Assembly: GCA_022841705.1 (NCBI GenBank)
Contig: JALHQZ010000002.1
Span: 1,302,001 to 1,366,000 of the forward strand
Source of the DNA: Pirellulales bacterium
GTDB lineage: Bacteria > Planctomycetota > Planctomycetia > Pirellulales > Lacipirellulaceae
Direction: 5' to 3'
DNA: 64,000 bases
The notes below the pieces were generated by a model. It made no database searches. It was not told the origin of the DNA and saw nothing but the letters and a program-made list of their open reading frames with translations. The position numbers and the translations under genes are program-made. Within the stretch, counting starts at the first letter, position 1, and the number at the start of each line of letters is the position of its first letter. Below, piece by piece: positions 29,285 through 37,985 of this stretch.

Positions 29285-29360
29285 CGTTCCGTCAGTCTGG
29301 GTCGCTTTCGGTTCACTTTTCTTCAACTATCGCTCTTCACTGCTTTCTCCGTCGCACTTC

Positions 29361-30833
29361 ATGTCCACGAGCAAATCAACTCTGAACTTCGACTACAAGT
29401 TCATCTGGCGGGTCTGCCTGGTGACGGCTATGGGGGGACTGCTCTTTGGTTACGACTGGGTGGTCATCGGCGGAGCAAAGCCGTTCTACGAGCAGTACTT
29501 TTCGATTGCGGAGAACGAGTTTCAGCAAGGCTTGGCGATGAGTTCCGCGCTCTTAGGCTGCTTGCTGGGGGCCTTGGTCTCGGGCCCGCTAACCGATCGC
29601 TTCGGCCGCAAGTCTCCCCTGCTACTCTCGGGCCTATTGTTCATTGGGAGTTCCATTCTGACGGCGCTGGCGACAAGTTTGATTGCCTTCAACTTTGCGC
29701 GCGGGATCGGCGGGGTGGGAATCGGCATCGCGTCGAGTCTTTCGCCTTTGTACATCGCGGAGATCAGTCCCGCCGTCATTCGCGGCCGCATGGTCTCGGT
29801 CAATCAATTGACGATTGTCATCGGCATCCTCACCGCACAAGTGGTCAATTGGGTTATTGCCAGTGGAGTTCCGGGTGAACTTTCTGGGGCCGGACTTGCG
29901 GAGACGTGGTGCGGAGAAGTCGGCTGGCGGTGGATGTTTGCCGCGTGCGCTGTTCCCGCGATCGCGTTTTTCTTGCTGACGTTCACAGTGCCCGAGAGTC
30001 CGCGATGGCTTGCAAGCGCTGGACGAATTGACGAATCGTGGAAGGTTCTGGCGCGCGTTGGTGGCGTGCCCTACGCCAATCAAGAAATTGTCGCCATTGA
30101 AGAAATGCTTCAGCAGAGTGAGCACGCGTCAGGAAACGATCGCTCCCTGATGGCTCCTGAGAACTCTCGGGCGCTAGTGATCGGGCTCGTGCTGGTGGTC
30201 TTGCAACAGTGGTGCGGCATTAATGTCATCTTCAATTACGCTGACGAGATTTTCCGCGCCGCGGGGTATGACGTGCGGAGCGTGATGGTCGCGATCGTGG
30301 CGACGGGGGTCGTGAACCTGCTGTTTACCGTCATCGCGATGCAGACAGTTGACCGGCTTGGCCGGCGCATCCTGATGTTGGTCGGTTGTGGCGGACTGGC
30401 GGTGCTATTCGTAATTTTAGGGGGACTCTTCCACGCGAAGAGCACCGGCCCCCACATGGTTGCGTTAGTGCTGGCGGCGATTGGTTGTTACGCCATGTCG
30501 TTGGCGCCGGTGACCTGGGTCGTGATTTCAGAGATCTTCCCCAACCGGATTCGCGGTAAAGCGATGTCCGTCGCCGTGCTGGCCCTGTGGCTGGCTTGCA
30601 CGGCGCTTACCTTTACCTTTCCGCTCCTCAACAAGTCGCTGGGCGCTTCAGGAACGTTTTGGCTCTACGCCGCGATTTGTGCGGCTGGCTTCGTGTTCGT
30701 TTTGAAGCAATTGCCAGAGACCAAAGGCCGAAGTCTGGAAGAGATCGAGCGAATCTTGATTCGAGACTCGCAATCAACCACTGTGCCTGCCAGCACGCAG
30801 GCGACTTCCTTGCGTTCCGCGGAAAGTCGCTAG
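29361..30833 (+). CDS. Sugar porter, major facilitator superfamily
   Basis: 490 residues from M (MSTSKSTLNFDYKFIW); the frame is open further upstream inside the GH2 gene but family alignment starts here. Twelve transmembrane helices are apparent. Signatures: GGLLFGYDWVVIGGA in helix 1, DRFGRKSPLLL after helix 2, PESPRWLASAGR at the end of helix 6, QQWCGINVI in helix 7, DRLGRRILM, and EIFPNRIRGKAMS. Closest in style to XylE/galactose-proton symporters. Likely imports the monosaccharide freed by the preceding GH2 enzyme. Confidence 0.93.
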   Translation: MSTSKSTLNFDYKFIWRVCLVTAMGGLLFGYDWVVIGGAKPFYEQYFSIAENEFQQGLAMSSALLGCLLGALVSGPLTDRFGRKSPLLLSGLLFIGSSILTALATSLIAFNFARGIGGVGIGIASSLSPLYIAEISPAVIRGRMVSVNQLTIVIGILTAQVVNWVIASGVPGELSGAGLAETWCGEVGWRWMFAACAVPAIAFFLLTFTVPESPRWLASAGRIDESWKVLARVGGVPYANQEIVAIEEMLQQSEHASGNDRSLMAPENSRALVIGLVLVVLQQWCGINVIFNYADEIFRAAGYDVRSVMVAIVATGVVNLLFTVIAMQTVDRLGRRILMLVGCGGLAVLFVILGGLFHAKSTGPHMVALVLAAIGCYAMSLAPVTWVVISEIFPNRIRGKAMSVAVLALWLACTALTFTFPLLNKSLGASGTFWLYAAICAAGFVFVLKQLPETKGRSLEEIERILIRDSQSTTVPASTQATSLRSAESR

Positions 30834-30941
30834 TGAAGCAGCCCTCCATTCGAAACGGATTCCACCGCGATCAACGTAAACACAACGGGGCAGGCGTCCT
30901 TGTCGCTGATACCTCAAGCAGCGCTATCGTGAGACCAGACT

Positions 30942-31979
30942 ATGAAAACATTATTCCTTGCGACTGACCGTCGCCCGAACAGAATCGCAGCTTTCACGTT
31001 AGTGGAACTGTTGGTGGTCATTGCGATTATTGGGATTCTGGTGGCGCTGCTCCTGCCCGCGGTTCAAGCGGCGCGTGAAGCTGCGCGGCGTTCGCAATGC
31101 ACCAATGGCATTCGGCAAGTCGCCCTCGCCGCACTCAACTACGAATCGACGAAGAAGGGCTTCCCCCATGGCACTCACGGATGGATTAGCGCGAATACAA
31201 CGGCAGGGCCGGGCAACCAGAATCGCCGCTGTTGGATGCACGATTTGCTGCCGTATCTGGAAGAAGCGGTCCTTTCTCAGCAATTTGAGGAACATATGAA
31301 GACAGGGGCGATGGCGTTCTTGTTTCTTCGCACCGACGCGGTAGTCCCCGCAGTTATCTGTCCCTCGGACGAAGTTTCGCCGAAGACGATTACTGCCACG
31401 GGTCCTGGCGGAAGCAGCCCGCTAACAACGCAGGGCTTCCACGGCAACTACGTCGCCTGCACGGGAAGTCGTTACCTCAACGTGCGTCCGCCCACGGACC
31501 TAACTGTCAGGCCGACGCCAACCACCCCGGTCGATCCGAAGTGGAGCGCTGAGCAGGATGGCGTTTATTTCGCGCGGCGCAGGGAATCCGATCGGGATGG
31601 AATCAAGATCGCCGAAGTGACCGATGGGACCTCCAAAACACTCGCCTTTAGCGAGATTAAACTCGTGGAAGATTCACTCTCACCCATTATCCACGACATT
31701 CGCGGACGGTACTACAATCCGATTCACGGCGGCGTGTCGTTCACCACCCTCTATCCGCCTAATACGAGTGTCCCCGACCGCATCCCCTATTGCAACTTCC
31801 AGTCGGCGGTCAACCCGTGCTCAGGGTTTGGACCGCATTATGAAATGTCGGCCCGCAGCTACCACCCCGGCATCGTTGTTGCAGCGCGGGTTGATGGTTC
31901 GGTTGGAACAATCGCGGACTCTATCGATTTACTCGTTTACAACGCTCTCGGAAGTCGAAATGGCGAGGAGCCCTTCTAA
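30942..31979 (+). CDS. DUF1559 domain protein (type IV pilin-like N-terminus)
   Basis: 345 residues; prepilin motif [38 protein letters not shown] and C-terminal H-x9-DG ([18 protein letters not shown]). Second member of the family in the window. The stop TAA shares its final A with the ATG of the next gene (TAATG), a coupling arrangement commonly seen between DUF1559 genes and small lipoproteins in planctomycetes. Located directly after the DUF5107-GH2-porter operon on the same strand, possibly a surface component of that system. Confidence 0.93.
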   Translation: MKTLFLATDRRPNRIAAFTLVELLVVIAIIGILVALLLPAVQAAREAARRSQCTNGIRQVALAALNYESTKKGFPHGTHGWISANTTAGPGNQNRRCWMHDLLPYLEEAVLSQQFEEHMKTGAMAFLFLRTDAVVPAVICPSDEVSPKTITATGPGGSSPLTTQGFHGNYVACTGSRYLNVRPPTDLTVRPTPTTPVDPKWSAEQDGVYFARRRESDRDGIKIAEVTDGTSKTLAFSEIKLVEDSLSPIIHDIRGRYYNPIHGGVSFTTLYPPNTSVPDRIPYCNFQSAVNPCSGFGPHYEMSARSYHPGIVVAARVDGSVGTIADSIDLLVYNALGSRNGEEPF

Positions 31980-32392
31980 TGACTCAGCGTGTGTTCAATC
32001 GCCGTAACTTTGCGACGCTGGCGATGTCACTCATCCCCCTGGCGTTTGGTGGTTGCGGATCCGGCGACGGGAAAGCGAAGATCTCGGGAACGGTGAGCTT
32101 CGATGGCCAACCGATCCCCGAGGGTTATATCACGTTCACTCCGCAGGGGACCGGCGCGCCCGATGCGGGGCAAATCAAAGACGGCAAGTTCACGCTCAGG
32201 GCGATCCCGGGCAAGCATCGGATTCAGGTCGAGGCGTCACGCCCCAAGGGCCCAATCATCCCCTCCATGGGCGTAGCGCTACGCGAGGAATATATTCCGG
32301 CACGGTACAATTCTGAATCGACTTTAAGCGAAGAGGTAAAGTCGGGGGGAAACAACGTCTTCGAGTTCAATCTCACCTCGCAGAAAGAATGA
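31979..32392 (+). CDS. Small lipoprotein with carboxypeptidase-regulatory-like (transthyretin-like) domain
   Basis: 137 residues. Leader NRRNFATLAMSLIPLAFGGC with a lipobox ending in Cys26, then a beta-sandwich (about 33-135: ISGTVSFDGQPIPEGYITFTP, KDGKFTLRAIPGKHRIQVEA). Such short Ig-like lipoproteins typically follow DUF1559 genes in planctomycetes, with start and stop overlapping as here. Role unknown; probably anchored at a membrane as a partner of the upstream pseudopilin-like protein. Confidence 0.85.
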   Translation: MTQRVFNRRNFATLAMSLIPLAFGGCGSGDGKAKISGTVSFDGQPIPEGYITFTPQGTGAPDAGQIKDGKFTLRAIPGKHRIQVEASRPKGPIIPSMGVALREEYIPARYNSESTLSEEVKSGGNNVFEFNLTSQKE

Positions 32393-32610
32393 GACGATAC
32401 TGAAGAATTACCCGATCGGCTGACTGAAGTGACATCGGGAAGATCGATCTGGCCTGAGCTAGTGGCTGCTATGCGTGAGCTCAGGAGTGGAGGAGCCTCC
32501 TCGCTAGACGGGTGACAGTAATTCACACTCCGTCGCTGGTTCACCGATCGAGGCGCCAAGGGGTGAGGGGTGGTTATTCGAGTGTTCAAGACTCCGGAGC
32601 AATCTAAGCT

Positions 32611-33966
32611 ATGATTCGCGTTGAAACGCAATCGGTCAGTCGTCGCCAATTTCTGCGGTCCATGTCAACTGCCGCAATCGCGGCAACAGTGACGGTGCGC
32701 GACCAGCGCGCGTTCGCCAATGTGGCCGCCAACGATCGCCCGCGGATTGGACTCATCGGGGTGGGGTCGATGGGTATGGTCGACGCGCGCGAGCACGCCC
32801 AGTTTGGCGATGTTGTCGCGATCTGCGATGTCGACCTGCGACACGCCAAGCAGGCGCTCGCCGATCGCGCCGTGTGCGACGGTCGAGCTACTGTTACGCA
32901 GGACTATCGTCGAGTTTTAGATCGGTCGGACGTGGACGCCGTGAGCATTGTGACGGTCGATCATTGGCACGTGAAAATCGCAATCGAGGCGCTGGCGGCC
33001 GGCAAGCACGTCTTTTGTCAAAAGCCGCTCACGCTGACGGTCGAAGAGGGACGCTTGATTAACGCCGCCCGTGCGAAGCGCCCCGACTTGGCGTTCCTCG
33101 TTGGTACGCAGCAACGCGCGGATCGCCACCGATTTCTCCGCGCGGTCAACCTGCTGCATAAAGGGTACTTGGGGCGAATCAACAAGATTACTTGCGGGCT
33201 AGGCGTTTGCCCCACCGGGGGGCCGTTCCCGGCAGTGGCCGTGCCCGCAGAACTCGATTGGGAAATGTGGCAAGGCCCTGCGCCCCGGCGCGAATTTCGC
33301 ATCGAGCGCTCTCACTACGAATTTCGCTGGTGGTACGACTACTCGGGCGGAAAGTTTACGGACTGGGGCGCGCATCATGTAGACATCGCGCTGTGGGCCA
33401 TCGGCCGAAACGCTCCCGACACTCCCTATGGCGAGCGCCTACTTAGGATTGATGGACGAGACGCTAAGCATCCCGTCCCGCTAAAGGATGGTTATCCTCA
33501 AGTGGAAGACTCCTACAACACCTCGCCGGACTTCAATGTAATTCTGCACTTCGCGGATGGGATCGAACTTCACATTAGCAGTCGCGCTGACAACGGGATC
33601 CTCTTCGAAGGTGACGGCGGCCGAATCTTTGTCAACCGCGAGAAGATCACCGGCGTCCCTATCGAACAGGATTGGGATATCGGACAATATGGAGCCGAAG
33701 AGTTGCGTGCCCTTTTCAAGGGAAAGCCAGCGGAAGGTCATAAAGCGAATTTCTATCGGGCGATCCGCGAAGGGGGGGAAACAATCTCGGATTGCGCCAG
33801 CCATGTTGCCGCAATGGACCTCTGTCACCTCGCCGCCATTTCCGCCAGGTTGGGGCGGGAACTTGCGTGGGACGCAGCGACTCAGACCATCCCCAGCGAC
33901 TCGCAAGCGGCTGCCATGCTCAGTCGCGAGCCGCACCCCGGTTATGAGTTCCTGCAGTCGTCGTGA
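32611..33966 (+). CDS. Gfo/Idh/MocA-family oxidoreductase, exported
   Basis: 451 residues with a twin-arginine-like leader (SRRQFLRSMSTAAIAATVTV). Rossmann fold with RIGLIGVGSMGMVDA and AICDVD; the family lysine K138 in FCQKPLTLTVEEG; DWGAHHVDIALWAIG carries the catalytic-region histidines. C-terminal alpha/beta domain complete. NAD(P)-dependent sugar or sugar-acid redox chemistry is expected, with the tightly bound cofactor typical of exported members. It is 49 bases upstream of the alpha-galactosidase-like gene, suggesting joint action on the same oligosaccharide. Confidence 0.92.
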   Translation: MIRVETQSVSRRQFLRSMSTAAIAATVTVRDQRAFANVAANDRPRIGLIGVGSMGMVDAREHAQFGDVVAICDVDLRHAKQALADRAVCDGRATVTQDYRRVLDRSDVDAVSIVTVDHWHVKIAIEALAAGKHVFCQKPLTLTVEEGRLINAARAKRPDLAFLVGTQQRADRHRFLRAVNLLHKGYLGRINKITCGLGVCPTGGPFPAVAVPAELDWEMWQGPAPRREFRIERSHYEFRWWYDYSGGKFTDWGAHHVDIALWAIGRNAPDTPYGERLLRIDGRDAKHPVPLKDGYPQVEDSYNTSPDFNVILHFADGIELHISSRADNGILFEGDGGRIFVNREKITGVPIEQDWDIGQYGAEELRALFKGKPAEGHKANFYRAIREGGETISDCASHVAAMDLCHLAAISARLGRELAWDAATQTIPSDSQAAAMLSREPHPGYEFLQSS

Positions 33967-34015
33967 CGAACCGGCGCCAGCCAACGCGCCAATTCACCTT
34001 GAGCGATCCAAACTG

Positions 34016-35968
34016 ATGAACCAACGTTGCTTGTCTTACATCCTCTGCGTCGTTGGATTTGTCACCACGGTCTGCGCCCATCCCCTTAAGACTGTGGTCT
34101 ATCAAGATGGCCGGTTCGACGTTCTTGGTTCGTCCGTCAAACTCACCAACTGCTATCCGGCGCTGGACAATCGCGCGCTCACATCGCTGAGCATCAAGGT
34201 CACGGAGTCCGGGGACCGCAAAACGATCCAATACAACTTGCTGCACGGCACGTTCAATTTGGAACTCAACTCGCAAGGCGAAGTGCTAACGATCAAGCCC
34301 CTGCTAACGGGCTTGGAGAGTGTGCCCGGGTTGGTGTCACTTATCCATCAGGCCAAAGTTGAAGGCGCTTCCAAGGTGTACCGCACTCCCGCGATTATCT
34401 CGGGACAGGGGGGTGTGAAGGACTGGCCGGCGAATGACGCGCGGCATAGCGAATGCCACGCCGTTACGGGATTGTTGCCCAGCACACCGGGTCACAACTT
34501 GATCATCACCGCGTGCGACTACAAAATCTATCGGCCTCACGCGTACTGTCACCCCACCCACGCTCATGGCGGCGAGCAGCGTCTCGACCTGCGCATCGCC
34601 ACCGAAAACGTGGCGTACGATCACCTGCCCGTGTTCTTTCTCGCTGAGCATGCAGACGCCTACGAGGGGATGCGGAGTGGGGCCCAGGCAGTCGCCGATT
34701 TTATGGGCGACAAGAACGATCAGCCTCAATCCTACCATTGGTGCAGTTGGTACTACACCTACTATCACTTAACTGCGGCGATGGTTTCGGACTATCTCAA
34801 GGGCTTCGCCATTGTGCAGCCCCCGGTTCGGCTGCAAACGTTTCAAATCGATGCCGGCTACGCGCCACACGTTGGCGATTGGCTCACCCCCAGCCACAAG
34901 TTTCCCCAGGGGCTGGGGCCTGCCGCGAAAGAGATCCTGGCTCACAACTACCGAGCCGGGATTTGGATCGCCCCTTACATGGTTGGCAACCGCAGCCAAT
35001 TGTTCGCCGACCATCCCGATTGGATTCTGTGCCGTAACGACGGCTCCCCCATCGTCCAGCTCAAGTTTTATGGCGAGGAGCGATTGTGGGGCGCCATGGA
35101 CGAAGAGATTTACGTCCTCGATACCAGCAATCCCGCAGTGATGGAGCACCTGCGGCAGATCTTTCGCACGCTCCGCAAGCAGGGATTCACGTTCTTCAAA
35201 ACCGATTTCATGTACTACGGTGCGGAAGACTCCCACGCCGTGCGGCGCTTCGCGCCCGGCAAGACCTCTGCCGAGTACCAACGGGAGCTCTTCGAGTTGA
35301 TTCGCCAAGAAATCGGCCCCGAGTCTTACTGGTTGGGATGCATTGCACCCTTCCCGGTGATGCTGGGGTACGTCGATGGAATGCGCGTCGCGGGGGATAT
35401 CAACCCTAGTTGGGAGGGTTCCACCAATATGTTCGACGAAACGCGGGGCGCTCAGCACATCAATAACATATGGTGGCAAAACGACCCGGACGCCATGATT
35501 CTGCGGAGCCGATACAGCAATCTGACGGACGAAGAGACGAAGTCGATCGCGCTCTGGATTGGAATGACGGGAGGGGTGATCAACACCTCCGATCTCTTTC
35601 ATGAGATTACCCAAGAGCGCGTCGATCTGTTCCGATTCCTCGAGCCCGGCGCCACGAAACTAACGTCGCGTCTACCGTTTGCAGCGACGCCGCGCGAGTT
35701 TGAAGTGCTCGTGCGCGAAGATTCTTCGCGAAAGTCCTGGGCAGTCTATTTCCTCAACCGCAACAACAGCCGACAAGCAAGCCGCTTTTCAATCCGCGAG
35801 TTGATTGGGGTCGAAAGCGCGACGTGTTTCAATTGGGATCTTGATAAGGCTGAACCCCTTGGCGCTCGTGATTCGCTCTCGATCGACCTAGCGCCGCACC
35901 ACGGCAAGCTGATGTTTCTGTCGACGGAAGGGAAGACTCCCAACCCAACAAAGCTCAGCGGCGAATGA
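34016..35968 (+). CDS. Alpha-galactosidase-like glycoside hydrolase (GH36/clan D type)
   Basis: 650 residues from M (MNQRCLSYILCVVG), a normal signal peptide; the open frame extends upstream through the preceding gene and is not used. Beta-sandwich N-terminal domain, then a TIM barrel: YHWCSWYYTYYHLT, FQIDAGYAPHVGDWL, IWIAPYMVG, the putative nucleophile D397 in TFFKTDFMYYG, and the putative acid/base D461 in MRVAGDINPSW. Retaining exo-alpha-galactosidase or a related alpha-glycosidase; the KTDF signature is conserved in clan GH-D. Complete, with a C-terminal beta domain ending near 645. Confidence 0.87.
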   Translation: MNQRCLSYILCVVGFVTTVCAHPLKTVVYQDGRFDVLGSSVKLTNCYPALDNRALTSLSIKVTESGDRKTIQYNLLHGTFNLELNSQGEVLTIKPLLTGLESVPGLVSLIHQAKVEGASKVYRTPAIISGQGGVKDWPANDARHSECHAVTGLLPSTPGHNLIITACDYKIYRPHAYCHPTHAHGGEQRLDLRIATENVAYDHLPVFFLAEHADAYEGMRSGAQAVADFMGDKNDQPQSYHWCSWYYTYYHLTAAMVSDYLKGFAIVQPPVRLQTFQIDAGYAPHVGDWLTPSHKFPQGLGPAAKEILAHNYRAGIWIAPYMVGNRSQLFADHPDWILCRNDGSPIVQLKFYGEERLWGAMDEEIYVLDTSNPAVMEHLRQIFRTLRKQGFTFFKTDFMYYGAEDSHAVRRFAPGKTSAEYQRELFELIRQEIGPESYWLGCIAPFPVMLGYVDGMRVAGDINPSWEGSTNMFDETRGAQHINNIWWQNDPDAMILRSRYSNLTDEETKSIALWIGMTGGVINTSDLFHEITQERVDLFRFLEPGATKLTSRLPFAATPREFEVLVREDSSRKSWAVYFLNRNNSRQASRFSIRELIGVESATCFNWDLDKAEPLGARDSLSIDLAPHHGKLMFLSTEGKTPNPTKLSGE

Positions 35969-35977
35969 CCGCGCGGA

Positions 35978-36617
35978 TTAGTGGGCGAGTTCACTCTTGT
36001 CGAACTCGAGCTGCACGCCCGGGGAATCGACGCTTGAGGCGCCGTCAGCGGGATCGACCACCGTGCAAGAGTTCCAACTCACCCAGATTTTGCCGGTTCG
36101 ATCCACAGCAAGCCCCTGCACGCCGTGAAATTTGTGGCCCGCACTGGTGAGCGCGGAGAAGGTTTCACCATCGTCGCGGGAATAATACAGGCGCGGATCA
36201 GCGTCGCCATCGGCCTGTCCGAAGAGGTCCACTTTGCCATCACAGGAGACGAACCGGCACCTAAAATGCTGTGCAGTGATGGTCCAATCGCGTCCCCCGT
36301 TGCGTGAGACCTGCACGCCAAAGTCGTCGCCCGCCACCCAGAGGTTACCGCTACAGACCGGGTCGGACCCCATCCCCCAAACCCCGCCGGCCGTAGACAT
36401 GTTCCTCAAACAGCTTTAGCAGCTCCTCGCGCCGAGAATCGCGCCATTGCGCGGCGGACGTGATCTTGGTCCCGTCGTTGGCCACCAGGGGGTCCGGCAA
36501 GGTGTAGGGGTGAACCTTGGCCTCATCGTAGTTGACATCGACCTGGGCCTTGGCTTGGCGCAAGCACGGGCCCGCCGCGACCAGGAGGGCTGAGATGGCC
36601 AGAAGGGAGACGTTCAT
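35978..36617 (-). pseudogene. Chimeric relic: CE15-like esterase start joined to Asp-box protein end
   Basis: Upstream part (36617 to about 36388): 60-odd residues of signal peptide and the CE15-like opening, DVNYDEAKVHPYTLPDPLV then RREELLKLFEEHVYGR, as in glucuronoyl esterases. Just after 'HVYGR' the sequence becomes, in another frame (about 36388 to 35978), a copy of the end of the Asp-box protein encoded at 37986-40223: SGNLWVAGDDFGVQVSRNGGRDW, then GVQGLAVDRTGKIWVSWNSCTVVD. The two halves are out of frame, so no functional fusion is expected. It indicates a deletion between an ancestral CE15 gene and a second Asp-box gene. Confidence 0.75.
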
Positions 36618-37003
36618 GCGGACGATCTCGTTGTGTGACGGCTACATTCAGGAACGCCCAACCAACTATCAGCCCGAGCTCAGCTTCGTCCCTGGGGCGT
36701 CCTCCGCCAGCATTGCGTGGCGATTGAAGTACGTCAACAAACCAGAAGCACGGGTTGGCAGGCCCAGGATGATCGAGCAGTTTGAGAAAAAACACCAATC
36801 GATTGAGAAACATCCTGAATTGCTTCGGGATATCGTGAACACTGTAGTTGACTGTACCGCCCCGCGGAGTGGGGCGAGATCCGGCTCGGTGTCGATGCGG
36901 CAAGTCCGTCGCCCTGCGTCGTCCGACGCAGCCAGATGCCGCTGGTACAGGACTGGTCCAACTGGGTTTCGGGTTGCCAATGATTCTTTTCTGGAGGAAT
37001 GCG
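36618..37003. other. Intergenic region carrying repeated element
   Basis: No gene supported. Contains copy 4 of the shared upstream element and, near 36994, a clear ribosome-binding site (GGAGG) for the PEP-CTERM gene at 37004. Confidence 0.5.
36779..36822 (+). promoter_or_regulatory. Repeated upstream element, copy 4
   Basis: 'agtttgagaaaaaacacc' then 'aatcgattgagaaacatc' then 'ctgaattgc'. Strong match to copies 2 and 5. Ends about 180 bases upstream of the PEP-CTERM gene at 37004. Confidence 0.62.
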
Positions 37004-37837
37004 ATGCGCTCTTATCTCTTTGCCATGGCCATGCTGGCGTGCATGGTCAACGCGGGGGTCAGCTCGGCCGTCCCGCTCTTTTTCGACGACTTTTCTACTA
37101 ATACGCTTCCGAGCTACAACGTCAACGGGGGATCGCTGGTGAGTCATTCGCCGACCGCTGGCGTGGGCGGCGGCGGTGGTCTGCTGATTGGTCAAGGGTC
37201 CAACGACTCGACCACCTTGATCCCCTCCCCATCGTCCTACGTGATCGGCCCGGGGCCCTCTGGCGCTGTCACCGTTTCGATGATGCTCAAGCTCAACGCC
37301 AACGGGTTTGGCGGCGGCAACTCGAAGGCGTTGATCGGCCTGTCCGATAGCAGCGCTAACGCTTGGGGCAATAACCCACCACCGGGCACTTCTGTTGTCG
37401 GTGGCGCATTACAGGGCGCCGTCCAGATCGGCTTCCGCGCCGGCGGCAATGGCGGGGCCGCCGCCAACGGCGGGATGCAGCCTTCGGTCGCGCTCACGGG
37501 TGGGAATTGGTACCTGTTCTCCACAACGCTCGAGAAGCCCACCAGCGGCGTGATTTGGACAGCCAGCGGTTTTCTTCAAGACTTCGGCGCAGCCGGCACG
37601 ACCCCCGGCGCGATTGCGACCTCGTTTGGGCCTTCGAATATCAACGTGGCGGGCGACCTGACGCTGAGCACCGCGCTCACGCCCGCTTTTCTGAACTTTG
37701 GCGTTCGCAACCAGAGCTGGTCCGCTGTCGATAATTTCTCGGCGACCGTCGTGCCGGAACCGAGTTCGCTGGCGTTCGCATTATTGGCATGCGGATCGTT
37801 GGCGGGTGGAGTTCTGTTGCGACGACGCAAGCGATAG
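37004..37837 (+). CDS. PEP-CTERM surface protein
   Basis: 277 residues from M (MRSYLFAMAMLACMVNAG), 6 bases after a GGAGG site. Signal peptide, then a glycine- and asparagine-rich beta domain (LFFDDFSTNTLPSYNVNGGSLVSH, GGGNSKALIGLSDSS, VDNFSATVV) resembling LamG/concanavalin-like folds. C-terminal VPEPSSLAFALLACGSLAGG and RRRKR form the PEP-CTERM sorting signal. Opposite in direction to the hydrolase operon that ends just downstream (37986). Putative glycan-binding surface protein. Confidence 0.82.
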   Translation: MRSYLFAMAMLACMVNAGVSSAVPLFFDDFSTNTLPSYNVNGGSLVSHSPTAGVGGGGGLLIGQGSNDSTTLIPSPSSYVIGPGPSGAVTVSMMLKLNANGFGGGNSKALIGLSDSSANAWGNNPPPGTSVVGGALQGAVQIGFRAGGNGGAAANGGMQPSVALTGGNWYLFSTTLEKPTSGVIWTASGFLQDFGAAGTTPGAIATSFGPSNINVAGDLTLSTALTPAFLNFGVRNQSWSAVDNFSATVVPEPSSLAFALLACGSLAGGVLLRRRKR

Positions 37838-37863
37838 TCATGCCGTGGCTTGTTGCCGGACTG

Positions 37864-37902
37864 AGAACGCCCTGGGAGAGCTCCCCCAGGGCGTTCTGTT
37901 TT
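37864..37902 (+). terminator. Intrinsic terminator
   Basis: The stem 'agaacgccctggg' (37864-37876) pairs perfectly with 'cccagggcgttct' (37885-37897), followed by 'gttttt'. It ends the PEP-CTERM transcript 27 bases after the stop. Confidence 0.88.
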
Positions 37903-37985
37903 TCAAGCTTGCGGCCGTCAGTGAAGTCGGTCGTTTACGAGCGGCGTTCCATCATCGCAAGCCGATTGCGGTGGCTGGTGGATCC

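Noticed and set aside
29118..29360. N-terminal extension of the sugar porter
   Set aside because: Overlaps the GH2 gene and adds 81 residues unlike any porter N-terminus.
33557..34015. N-terminal extension of the GH36-like gene
   Set aside because: Runs inside the preceding oxidoreductase gene; the start at 34016 gives a normal signal peptide.
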